Part shown: positions 8,487 to 17,293 of the stretch, piece after piece
How the letters are laid out: each line of letters opens with the position of its first letter
Position numbering within the stretch: the stretch's first letter is position 1
From: an uncultured Rhizobiaceae group bacterium
GTDB taxonomy: Bacteria; Pseudomonadota; Alphaproteobacteria; Rhizobiales; Rhizobiaceae
Length of the DNA stretch: 32,145 nt
Direction of reading: 5' to 3'
Assembly: GCA_937944075.1 (NCBI GenBank)
Contig: CALDZZ010000025.1
Coordinates: forward strand, 1 to 32,145
Notes under the pieces: model-generated
Told to the model about the DNA's origin: nothing
Databases searched by the model: none
Seen by the model: only the letters and a program-made list of their open reading frames with translations
Made by a program: the position numbers and the translations under genes

Positions 8487-9524
8487 TTATCGCATCTGTT
8501 GGTAGTTGACCAGTTGGCAAAGAATATTGCTATCTGCACTAAATATGTCATCAAGATGGTTGGGCAATGCCTCAAACCCTATTCCTGTTTCAAGGAGGGC
8601 ATCCAGTGCCGGGTTCGTCAACAATTTCATGGCTTCTCGCATGCGGTCAGGGTAGTCATGGGTGTCTCGTCTTGAAGGGGAAATGTGACCGACCTGACTT
8701 GAAATAATTTGCAGGCGTTGAGAATGAAATGCGCCGCCCAGATCAAGCGATACACGCTTGTCGCCAAACCAGCTCATTTCAATGATCCTTGCCTCAAAGG
8801 CTGCGCTGTCGATTGCAAGCTGAAGACCCGATGCGGAGGCGGTTGAATTGAAAATGCGCTCCATGTGTGGTGTTGAACCCTTTGTGAAGTCGCTGACAGT
8901 CCTAAACTCAAGACCCAACGCTTCTGCGACCTGGCGTTTGTCAGCATTGATGTCCACAATCGTGGGTGTGAAACCTGATAGTGTCTTGACACAATAGGCG
9001 GTGAGCAAGCCGACCACTCCGGCGCCGATAATCAAATGTTTACTCGTATCTCCCAATTCGCCGTCCCAGGTTGCGTTGAGGGCAGTTTCCATGTTGGCGG
9101 CGAGCACTGCTGTTTGAGGTGAAAGTCCCTTGGGAAGGGGATTGCAGGCGGCTGCTTCAACGATAAACAGATCCTGATGCGGGTGCAAAACAAATACATG
9201 ATCGCCTTTATGCAGCGTTTTGACTTCACTTTGTGTTTCAATGATCTCACCCACACAGGCATATCCGTAGCTGACTGGATAAGTAAAATCCCCGACTTGA
9301 TTGGGGCAACGCATCCTGATTTCCTCGGATTCCGGCACTTTACCGTGATAAACGAGACTTTCAGTGCCACGACTTATACCGCTGAACATCGTCTTGATGG
9401 TAACGAAATTGTCATTTATATCAGCAAGTTGACAATCTTCTATAACAGCACTACCTGCCTGTTTATAGCTCAGTCTTCTTGCTCGCGCAGTGGTAACGTT
9501 TATTTGAGGCAATTGTTCAGACAC
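8487..9524 (-). CDS. MDR-superfamily dehydrogenase (BchC-like, zinc-binding-dehydrogenase family)
   Basis: 345 aa; MFSGISRGTESLVYHGKVP, VSYGYACVGEI, HLIIGAGVVGLLTAYC Rossmann motif. Confidence 0.82.
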   Translation of the reverse strand: MSEQLPQINVTTARARRLSYKQAGSAVIEDCQLADINDNFVTIKTMFSGISRGTESLVYHGKVPESEEIRMRCPNQVGDFTYPVSYGYACVGEIIETQSEVKTLHKGDHVFVLHPHQDLFIVEAAACNPLPKGLSPQTAVLAANMETALNATWDGELGDTSKHLIIGAGVVGLLTAYCVKTLSGFTPTIVDINADKRQVAEALGLEFRTVSDFTKGSTPHMERIFNSTASASGLQLAIDSAAFEARIIEMSWFGDKRVSLDLGGAFHSQRLQIISSQVGHISPSRRDTHDYPDRMREAMKLLTNPALDALLETGIGFEALPNHLDDIFSADSNILCQLVNYQQMR

Positions 9525-9626
9525 AGTTCAGCAAAATTTCTCTATAACCTTCTCACAAGACATGGGCTTTGTCTCATTTATGCCAAAAAGGCAAGTGAAT
9601 GAGCATTTGTCAAATCTTTTGGTAAC

Positions 9627-11507
9627 TTGATTTTAGGTACATATTACATGACCCCTACAACTCGCAGACAGTGTTTTGCTTCCCTCGTGATTGTTACAAT
9701 CTTCATGTTGTTAAGCATGATGACATATTCCTTGTCTTTGGGGGGAATTGTTTTGGCCGAGTGGGTCTTGCTCGCCTGTTTTGCGATAACCCTGCCATGG
9801 ACCGCAATTGGTTTTTGGAATGCGGTCATCGGATTTTTTATCCTCAGAACCAAAAAGAATGCTGCGCAGCATGTTTATCCTGCCTCTGCCGGTATAATCG
9901 GTAATGAGCCGATTACCAGTTCAACTGCAATTGCCATGTGTATCCGCAATGAAGACGCAAGTCAGGTGAACCGAAACCTGAATTCGATGATTGCACGTCT
10001 GGTTGCAGCCGGTGAAGGTGACAAGTTTCACGTCTATATCCTGAGTGATTCATTCGAACCAGAGACCATTAAAGACGAAGAGAAAATTTTCAGCCAGTTG
10101 AAAAACACTTGGGCTGGACAGGTTGAGGTTACCTACCGCAGACGTGATGATAACCCGGGCTTCAAGGCTGGCAACATACGAGAATTTTGCGAGCGTTGGG
10201 GCCACAGGCATGACTATATGCTGACGCTTGATGCTGACAGTGTAATGACTGCATCGTCGATCCTCAAAATGGTACGCATCATGCAGAAAAATGATACGCT
10301 TGGCATTTTGCAAAGTCTTGTTGTTGGTCTTCCTTCAGACAGTGCCTTTACCCGTGTTTTCCAGTTTGGAATGCGGATGGGTATGAAATCATATACAATC
10401 GGTAGTGCCTGGTGGCAGGCTGATTGCGGTCCATACTGGGGGCACAATGCGCTCATTCGCATGAAGCCGTTTATTGACCATTGTCACTTGCCAAAAATTG
10501 AGGGCAAGAGCGCCCTGTCGGGCTGGATCTTAAGCCATGACCAAGTCGAAGCAGTTTACATGCGCCGCGCCGGTTATGAATGTCGTGTTCTGGCTGAGGA
10601 AAGTGGTTCGTATGAAGAGAACCCACCGCATATTCTGGAATTTATCCGTCGTGACCTTCGCTGGTGCCACGGCAACATGCAGTATCTGCATTTGTTGAAT
10701 GAGCCTGGTTTGCTGCCAACAAGTCGTATCCAACTGGTGCTGGCCATTATGATGTTTGTCAGTTCTCCTGCGTGGATGCTTTTTGTGCTGGTTGGCACAA
10801 CAGCATTTATTTATCCTGAAGTGGGCGTTCAAATGCAGGGTGTTGGTCCGGGCTACACACTCTTTGCCATTATCATGGCCATGATTTTTGCGCCCAAGAT
10901 TGCTTCGATTGCTGATGTTTTGCTGCGCAAGGATTTGCGAAAATCCTTTGGTGGTGGCTTTGCCGTGGTTTTTGGCTCAATGGCGGAAATTCTATTTTCC
11001 ATGATGTTGGCACCGATCATGGCGGTTGCCAATACGATCTTTTTGTTTAAACTCTTTGCCCTTGGAAAAGCAAAGGGTTGGGCAACCCAGTCGCGTAATG
11101 CAGAATCGCTTCCGCTTAATGTGACCGCCAAACATTTGTGGCCGCAAATGTTGTTTGGTACCATTGGTGTTGCAGGGGTATTGAGTGTTGGCAATTTTGA
11201 TGCCCTGACGCTTGTGATTTGCCTTCCTGTTTTTGTCGGGCCATTCCTTGCCATCCCATTCGGGATATCAAGTTCACATGAGTTCTTTGGCAATCTGGCT
11301 GCAAAATATGGTATCTGGCAATTGCCCGAAGAAGAGCAGCCACCGGTGATTATTCGTGCTCTGGATTTGCCTGCCATTTCAATTCGTGCAGCCCATGAGC
11401 AGAATTCCGAATTGCATTCTCCACTGACGACACAACAATTACTGGATATTGATGCAGACCTTGATATTGTATCTTCCAATGTCGATGATATGCGTGTTGT
11501 TGCATAA
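9627..11507 (+). CDS. opgH: Glucans biosynthesis glucosyltransferase H-like (OpgH/MdoH), GT2
   Basis: 626 aa multi-pass protein; CIRNEDASQVNRNL, LTLDADSVM (DxD), ADCGPYWGHNALIR, RRDLRWCHGN (R/QxxRW-type). Confidence 0.88.
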   Translation: MILGTYYMTPTTRRQCFASLVIVTIFMLLSMMTYSLSLGGIVLAEWVLLACFAITLPWTAIGFWNAVIGFFILRTKKNAAQHVYPASAGIIGNEPITSSTAIAMCIRNEDASQVNRNLNSMIARLVAAGEGDKFHVYILSDSFEPETIKDEEKIFSQLKNTWAGQVEVTYRRRDDNPGFKAGNIREFCERWGHRHDYMLTLDADSVMTASSILKMVRIMQKNDTLGILQSLVVGLPSDSAFTRVFQFGMRMGMKSYTIGSAWWQADCGPYWGHNALIRMKPFIDHCHLPKIEGKSALSGWILSHDQVEAVYMRRAGYECRVLAEESGSYEENPPHILEFIRRDLRWCHGNMQYLHLLNEPGLLPTSRIQLVLAIMMFVSSPAWMLFVLVGTTAFIYPEVGVQMQGVGPGYTLFAIIMAMIFAPKIASIADVLLRKDLRKSFGGGFAVVFGSMAEILFSMMLAPIMAVANTIFLFKLFALGKAKGWATQSRNAESLPLNVTAKHLWPQMLFGTIGVAGVLSVGNFDALTLVICLPVFVGPFLAIPFGISSSHEFFGNLAAKYGIWQLPEEEQPPVIIRALDLPAISIRAAHEQNSELHSPLTTQQLLDIDADLDIVSSNVDDMRVVA

Positions 11508-11508
11508 G

Positions 11509-11525
11509 CATCAATCTGGTTGATG
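11509..11525 (+). other. Hairpin in the opgH-manC intergenic gap
   Basis: CATCAA-TCTGG-TTGATG perfect 6-bp stem; no T-tract. Confidence 0.4.
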
Positions 11526-11541
11526 AGTTGGGTGGGTTATT

Positions 11542-12984
11542 ATTTGTATCGGTAAAGTTACGCCTGTTATTTTGAGCGGTGGTGCTGGAACACGGCTGTG
11601 GCCACTATCCAGGAATTCACGCCCCAAACAGTTTTTGAACCTGGGTGGTGAGCAAAGTCTTTTTCAAAGTACATTGATGCGGTGCTCGCATGACCTGTTT
11701 CACGAGAACCCGATTGTAATCGGCGCAAATGATCATCGTTTTCTGATTGCTGAAGACCTTGCAAGACTTGATATCAAGGCAGATATCATCCTCGAACCGG
11801 TTCAGCGCAATTCTTGTGCTGCAATCGTTGCCGGCTGTCTGCAGGCGCTTGAGCGTGAGACGGATCCGATTGTCATTATACTGGCAGCTGACCATGCCAT
11901 TCATGACATGGATGGTTTTGCACTGACTGTATCCTCTGCCATTGAGGCTGCAACGCAAGGTTATCTGATTACCTTTGGCATCAGGCCTGATTATCCTGCG
12001 ACTGGATATGGTTATATATTACCCTCAAAGGATAATGAGATTTGTGGCGGTTATCAGGCTTCCAGTTTTGTTGAAAAGCCGGATCAGAAGCTTGCCATCC
12101 AGTACCTTGAAGAAGGTTATCTTTGGAACAGTGGTAATTTCATGTTCAAGGCGAGTGCCTTTATTGAGGAAGCGCGAAAATATGCTCCCGAAGTAGTCAA
12201 GGCAGTCTCCAGAGCGCACCATGAAAAGAAAACAGACCTTGATTTTCTAAGGCTGAATAAGGCTTCATTTGAGCAAAGTCCCTCCATATCCGTTGACTAT
12301 GCGATCATGGAAAAAACCCGGCAATGTGTCGTGTTTGCTGCTACGCATGACTGGTCTGATATTGGCACATGGAATTCCGTATGGCGTAACTTGCCGCAGG
12401 ATGATGCCAATAACGCAATACTTGGCGATGTTACCATTCGTGATGGCGCAAACAATCTGGTTCATTCCCGGGACAGGCTGACAAGTTTGCTGGGTGTTGA
12501 TGATACGATTGTTGTTGTGACCCGTGATGTGGTTCTGGTTTGCGACCAATCACGAAGCGAGGATATCAAGTCGATTGTTGGCAATTTGAAAGAGCAGGGA
12601 CGTGATGAGGCTGATATGGCTCTTCAGGTTTACAGGCCTTGGGGTAATTATGAGCAGTTGGACAAGGGGGAGGGCTACCAGGTCAAACGCATTGTCATAA
12701 AGCCGGGTGGTGTGCTGTCTCTACAAAAACACAAGTATCGTGCGGAGCATTGGGTGGTTGTTCAGGGTCGGCCCGAGATAACGATTGAGGACGATGTTAA
12801 AACACTCGAGCCCAACCAGTCCATTTATATCCCGCTTGGCAGTGTTCACCGATTGGCTAATAAAACAGATGAAACGGTTGTTTTGATAGAGGTTCAAACA
12901 GGCGACTATCTTGGGGAAGATGATATCATTCGCCTGGATGATGAATACAACCGATCGTCTGGCAAAACAACATCTGTTGATTAG
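11542..12984 (+). CDS. manC: Mannose-1-phosphate guanylyltransferase / mannose-6-phosphate isomerase (start codon uncertain)
   Basis: VTPVILSGGAGTRLWPLSRNSRPKQFLNLGG; FVEKPD; C-terminal type II PMI cupin YRPWGNYEQL…HKYRAEHWVVVQG. Track start is TTG at 11572, inside the nucleotide-binding motif; in-frame coding extends up to the TGA at 11524 with no ATG/GTG, so the 5' coordinate is a guess at an ATT. Confidence 0.88.
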   Translation: MCIGKVTPVILSGGAGTRLWPLSRNSRPKQFLNLGGEQSLFQSTLMRCSHDLFHENPIVIGANDHRFLIAEDLARLDIKADIILEPVQRNSCAAIVAGCLQALERETDPIVIILAADHAIHDMDGFALTVSSAIEAATQGYLITFGIRPDYPATGYGYILPSKDNEICGGYQASSFVEKPDQKLAIQYLEEGYLWNSGNFMFKASAFIEEARKYAPEVVKAVSRAHHEKKTDLDFLRLNKASFEQSPSISVDYAIMEKTRQCVVFAATHDWSDIGTWNSVWRNLPQDDANNAILGDVTIRDGANNLVHSRDRLTSLLGVDDTIVVVTRDVVLVCDQSRSEDIKSIVGNLKEQGRDEADMALQVYRPWGNYEQLDKGEGYQVKRIVIKPGGVLSLQKHKYRAEHWVVVQGRPEITIEDDVKTLEPNQSIYIPLGSVHRLANKTDETVVLIEVQTGDYLGEDDIIRLDDEYNRSSGKTTSVD

Positions 12985-13002
12985 GTTATACTGGTAAAAG
13001 CG

Positions 13003-13353
13003 TTAGTTGCTGGAAATCAACGGCAGGCCAGGAGCAACTTCCTTTGTCTCGGTCATCTCTTTTGGCTGTTTTTTCTCATACTCGCGTTGCATTTTCGTCG
13101 CTTCGTAGGACTTCTCTCTCAGCGCTTTCCTGTGCTTGCCTTGTGAAATCCAGGTAAGAGATGCGCCAATAATAGCACCAATGATAAGCATGCCAAACAT
13201 GAAAACAAAAAATGGCAGCGAGATTGAAAATGCCGGGTTTTCCGTATTTAGCGGATCTATGCTGAAAGATACCCAATGCCGGTTTGCCACAGAAAGCAGG
13301 ATCAGCAGAATTGCAATGGGTACAAAGAAAACAAGATTGATTATTTTACGCAA
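13003..13353 (-). CDS. LapA domain-containing (lipopolysaccharide assembly protein A-like) membrane protein
   Basis: 116 aa; two TM segments, ANRHWVSFSIDPL…FFVFMFGMLIIGAIIGA, then basic coiled-coil tail; adjacent to ihfB. Confidence 0.75.
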   Translation of the reverse strand: MRKIINLVFFVPIAILLILLSVANRHWVSFSIDPLNTENPAFSISLPFFVFMFGMLIIGAIIGASLTWISQGKHRKALREKSYEATKMQREYEKKQPKEMTETKEVAPGLPLISSN

Positions 13354-13379
13354 GATATTGGTTCCTGAATGGCGGTTGT

Positions 13380-13658
13380 TTACTGGTTCAGCTTTTCGCG
13401 CAGTTCTTTACCGGTTTTGAAAAACGGAACCCACTTCTCATCAACCATTACCTGCTCGCCTGTTTTGGGATTGCGCGCTGCTCTTGCAGGTCTGTTTTTG
13501 ACAGAAAATGCGCCAAAACCACGCAATTCAACACGGTTGCCCTCAGCCAGTGCATCGGTGATTTCGTCAAGGATTGCATTGACCACATGTTCTACATCGC
13601 GATGATATAGATGAGGGTTTTTGTCGGCGATCATCTGAACAAGTTCTGATTTAATCAT
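13380..13658 (-). CDS. ihfB: Integration host factor subunit beta
   Basis: [33 protein letters not shown]…[26 protein letters not shown]; start set to ATG at 13658. Confidence 0.95.
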   Translation of the reverse strand: MIKSELVQMIADKNPHLYHRDVEHVVNAILDEITDALAEGNRVELRGFGAFSVKNRPARAARNPKTGEQVMVDEKWVPFFKTGKELREKLNQ

Positions 13659-13684
13659 AAACTCAATCCTTAAGCTTAGGTTGG

Positions 13685-14662
13685 CTAATTGCCAGAACCT
13701 TGCCAAATAGAGACAAGACCGTCAAGCGGCAGATGTTCCCTTAGGGTATCTTCTAGGGCTTTCGCGTCCGAATTTCCGATTTCGATGCCGAAAATACGGG
13801 CAAATTTGGCAATGGCAGCCGGATTGTCAAAGATGCTGTCCGTTGGTCGTTTGGGTTTGCGCTCAACCACTTTCAGTTTTTCATCAATTCCCTTTTCCTT
13901 CTTGAGCCATGCTACGGCCACCTTCTCACCGCCAACGGCGTCAATCAGACCGTTCTCAAGACTTTGATTGCCAGTGAAAATACTGCCGTCAGCCAGTTGC
14001 AATACCTTGAACTCCGGCATGTCACGTCTTTCAACAACAATATCAACAAACCACTGGTAGGAATCCCTTATGACCCGGTCAATCATTTCAACCGCTTCAT
14101 CACTTGCAGGATTGAATGGATTTGGCTCCGCCTTAAGCGGTGAAGACTTGACGGATTTCACCTTGACGCCAATCTTGTCCAGCAGTTCTGATGCGTCTGC
14201 ATATTGAAAGAGAACGCCAATTGATCCGACGATTGAAGAACGTCTTGCGACAATGTGGTCACTGGCTGAGGCAATCATGTATCCTGCAGAGGCTGCAAGC
14301 GTTCCAACGCTTGTTGTTACCGGTTTTGTTTCGGCAAGCTCTCGAACGGCTTCATACATGGCTTCCCCGCCAACGGTTGAGCCACCAGGTGAAGAAATAT
14401 TGAGTACAACCGCCTTTACTTTCTCGTCGTCCTTGAGCTTTTCAAGAAGATCCAGCATTGGCTTGTCATTGGTAATCACACCGGTAATGCTGACGCGCGC
14501 AATATGATCCTTGCCAGCGCTTGAAAGGCCTGCCTTGTTGGCGCCAAAGGCAATCATGGCAAGCAGGGCAATACCCAGTATGATAAACGTGAGTATGCGC
14601 CAAAAGCTTACTTTCTTGCGCAGTCTTCTGCGATCAATGATGTCATCTGCATTTATAGACAC
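13685..14662 (-). CDS. sppA: Signal peptide peptidase SppA (S49 family)
   Basis: 325 aa; [26 protein letters not shown] (catalytic Ser), SSIVGSIGV. Confidence 0.93.
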   Translation of the reverse strand: MSINADDIIDRRRLRKKVSFWRILTFIILGIALLAMIAFGANKAGLSSAGKDHIARVSITGVITNDKPMLDLLEKLKDDEKVKAVVLNISSPGGSTVGGEAMYEAVRELAETKPVTTSVGTLAASAGYMIASASDHIVARRSSIVGSIGVLFQYADASELLDKIGVKVKSVKSSPLKAEPNPFNPASDEAVEMIDRVIRDSYQWFVDIVVERRDMPEFKVLQLADGSIFTGNQSLENGLIDAVGGEKVAVAWLKKEKGIDEKLKVVERKPKRPTDSIFDNPAAIAKFARIFGIEIGNSDAKALEDTLREHLPLDGLVSIWQGSGN

Positions 14663-14735
14663 TGGCGTTTTCCTTGCTTTGAATGGCTTACAGGTAGCAG
14701 TCGATTATGTTTCCTGCAAGGCTGCGATCGCTATT

Positions 14736-16205
14736 TTAAAGGTTGTAGAGCGTTGAGTATTTGTCTTCCAGATAGTTGATAAGCGGCGCGGAGGATGCAG
14801 GCTTGCCACTTGCTTGTTCAATCAGTTCTGTAGCCGATAAAAGCCGGCCTTTTTGATGAATATTTTTGCGTAACCATTTCAGCACCTCACCGGTTTCTCC
14901 CTTGGCAATTTTGTCATCACGATCCGGCATGTCTTGCCGCATGGCTTCATCCAGGCAGGCTGAATATATATTGCCAAGGCTGTATGTGGGAAAATAGCCA
15001 AAGAGGCCCACAGACCAGTGCACATCCTGCAAGACACCCAGTTTGACATCCCTGACCTCAAGCCCGAAATATTCCATGAAGCGCTTGTTCCATTCTCCTT
15101 CAAGGTCGCTCACCTGCAAGTTCCCGGAAACCAGTTCACGCTCCAGCTCAAAGCGCAATAGCACATGTAGATTGTAATGAACTTCGTCAGCCTCGGTTCG
15201 GATGTAGCCTGTCTCAACACGGTTGACTGCCTTGTAAAATTCATCGGGTGAGTTGATGTTCATGTCCGGAAATTGCGCTTTCATTTGCGGATAAAGCCAT
15301 TCAGCAAAAGGACGGGACCTGGCAATCTGGTTTTCCCAGAAGCGTGACTGGCTTTCGTGTACACCCATGGAACAATATTGTGCAGCAGGCAGATAAGGAT
15401 CAGGTGCGCCCTGGCCATACAGCGAATGGCCAACTTCATGGGCTGTCGAGTAAAGGCAATTAAGCGGGTCGGCTTCATCAACACGGGTAGTTATGCGGCT
15501 ATCACCACTGCCACCGGAACTGAAAGGGTGTGTTGATAAGTCAATGCGGCCGGCTGAAAAATCATAGCCCATTTGTTTTGCTACATCATGCGCAAGCTGC
15601 AACTGGTTTTTTGTTGGGTAGGTGCCTTCAAATCCGTTTGGCTTCGGGTGTCTTGAAATGCGCTCGCGCAAGGCAACCAATGGTTCACGCATGCCTTCAA
15701 GAAGTGGCAGAAGCGTTTCGGTTCGAGCACCTGGTTCAAATTGGTCAAGGAGGGCATCATAAGGACTTTGCCCATCACTGCTTAAACACTGTGCTTCCTC
15801 GCGTTTCAACTCGACAAGCTTTTCCAGCGCTGGCGCGAACATTTCAAAATCACCAGCCTCACGTGCCTTCGCCCAGATCATCTGCCCCTCGGCAGATGCC
15901 TTTGCAATTGTTTGAGCAAGTTCCTCGGGAACCTTGGTGGCCAGGTCATAACTTCTTTTGGCCTCTCTTATATTAGCCTTGTCTTCATCGCATAGCGCAT
16001 CCTCATTGATTGCTTCTATCCATTCCGGGATGCGTTTGTCCGTATTCATCTGGTGTAACAGCGCGGCAAGAACGCCCGTTTGCTCGGCTCGCTGGGCTGC
16101 GCCCTTTTCAGGCATCATGGTTTCCTGATCCCAAGATATAATGCCGGACACCTGGCCAAGTGCTGCACTTTTTTTCATATGTTCAAGTAGGTCTGGAAGA
16201 GACAT
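14736..16205 (-). CDS. M32 family carboxypeptidase (Taq-type)
   Basis: HEVGHSLYGQG (HExxH), ESQSRFWEN, IRTEADEVHYNLHVLLRFELE; start taken as MSLPDLLEHM at 16205. Confidence 0.92.
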   Translation of the reverse strand: MSLPDLLEHMKKSAALGQVSGIISWDQETMMPEKGAAQRAEQTGVLAALLHQMNTDKRIPEWIEAINEDALCDEDKANIREAKRSYDLATKVPEELAQTIAKASAEGQMIWAKAREAGDFEMFAPALEKLVELKREEAQCLSSDGQSPYDALLDQFEPGARTETLLPLLEGMREPLVALRERISRHPKPNGFEGTYPTKNQLQLAHDVAKQMGYDFSAGRIDLSTHPFSSGGSGDSRITTRVDEADPLNCLYSTAHEVGHSLYGQGAPDPYLPAAQYCSMGVHESQSRFWENQIARSRPFAEWLYPQMKAQFPDMNINSPDEFYKAVNRVETGYIRTEADEVHYNLHVLLRFELERELVSGNLQVSDLEGEWNKRFMEYFGLEVRDVKLGVLQDVHWSVGLFGYFPTYSLGNIYSACLDEAMRQDMPDRDDKIAKGETGEVLKWLRKNIHQKGRLLSATELIEQASGKPASSAPLINYLEDKYSTLYNL

Positions 16206-16265
16206 GTTTTTCCCTATGCGATATTTGCTAGTTGCATAGATAATGCGTTCCATGTTCAAAACCAA

Positions 16266-17189
16266 TTGATTAAAACGCAAAATCAATGTGAGGCAGATTT
16301 GAAATTCAGTTTGAAACAGCTAGAGGCCTTTGTGTGGGTCGCAGATCTTGGCAGTTTCAAGAAGGCGGCCGAACGATTACATACGACCCAGCCAAATATT
16401 TCATCACGAATTTTGAAGCTTGAAGCAGTTCTAAAGACATCTCTCATGGACCGGGATGCAGGTTCGGTACGGCTGACATCGAAGGGGCAGGAATTGTTGA
16501 AGCTAGCCCGTGAGATTTTGCAAAAGGCGGACGGGCTTGCTGCGGCTGCAGATCAGTCAACGTTATTTGATGGAACCTTGCGCCTTGGTGTTACGGAAAT
16601 GATCGTACATACATGGTTACGGGAATTTCTGAAGGCACTGAAAGAGCAATATCCAAATATTGTTGTTGAATTGAAAGTAGACCTTTCGGTTAACCTCAAG
16701 GAAGAGCTGCGTTCGCGCTCGATTGACCTTGCATTTCAGAACGGGCCATTTCAAACAGTTATGTCAGGCAGTGTTGAACTTGGAAAATACCCCTGGATAT
16801 GGGTTGCTTCACCAGGGCTTGGTATCGACATCAAAGAAAAGCTGAAACCGTCTGATCTGGTCAAACATTCAATTTTAACCCACGCAAGGGACACCAAGGC
16901 TTATGGTGATGTCGAAGAGCATTTTGCCTCGGTTGGCGCACGTGCTCCGCGACTTGTACCATCGAGCAATCTTGCAACCTGCTTGCACATGAGTATCGAC
17001 GGGCTTGGTGTTGCAACCTTGCCTGAAGCCATGGTCAGGGATGCCCTGAAGAGTGGGGAGTTGATTGCGATTAATTATCCGTGGGAGCCGGAGCCACTTA
17101 ATTTTCTGGCTCGCTATGATGCGGAAAGAGCGCCACATTATGTTGCCACTGCTGCGCAACTTGCACTGAAAGTTGCCAACCGATTTTAA
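16266..17189 (+). CDS. LysR family transcriptional regulator
   Basis: 307 aa; LKQLEAFVWVADLGSFKKAAERLHTTQPNISSRILKLE winged HTH; substrate-binding domain. Confidence 0.93.
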   Translation: MIKTQNQCEADLKFSLKQLEAFVWVADLGSFKKAAERLHTTQPNISSRILKLEAVLKTSLMDRDAGSVRLTSKGQELLKLAREILQKADGLAAAADQSTLFDGTLRLGVTEMIVHTWLREFLKALKEQYPNIVVELKVDLSVNLKEELRSRSIDLAFQNGPFQTVMSGSVELGKYPWIWVASPGLGIDIKEKLKPSDLVKHSILTHARDTKAYGDVEEHFASVGARAPRLVPSSNLATCLHMSIDGLGVATLPEAMVRDALKSGELIAINYPWEPEPLNFLARYDAERAPHYVATAAQLALKVANRF

Positions 17190-17293
17190 TCGGCAATGAT
17201 AAAATAAATTTATACTCTGAATAAAGTAAAATAATTTGCTTTGATGCTAAGCCCTAGTATCCTTGAGACTTGTTTCATCTTCAGGACAGGTAT

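Noticed and set aside
10853-11479. 208-aa minus-strand ORF antisense to opgH
   Set aside because: Fully inside a strongly supported gene with clear motifs; low-complexity translation with no recognisable domain, typical shadow ORF.
3842-17199. Shared 14-mer TTTAATCGGCAATG upstream of the SCO1 operon and at the end of the LysR gene
   Set aside because: One or two exact 14-mer pairs are expected by chance in a 32-kb window; no extended identity seen.
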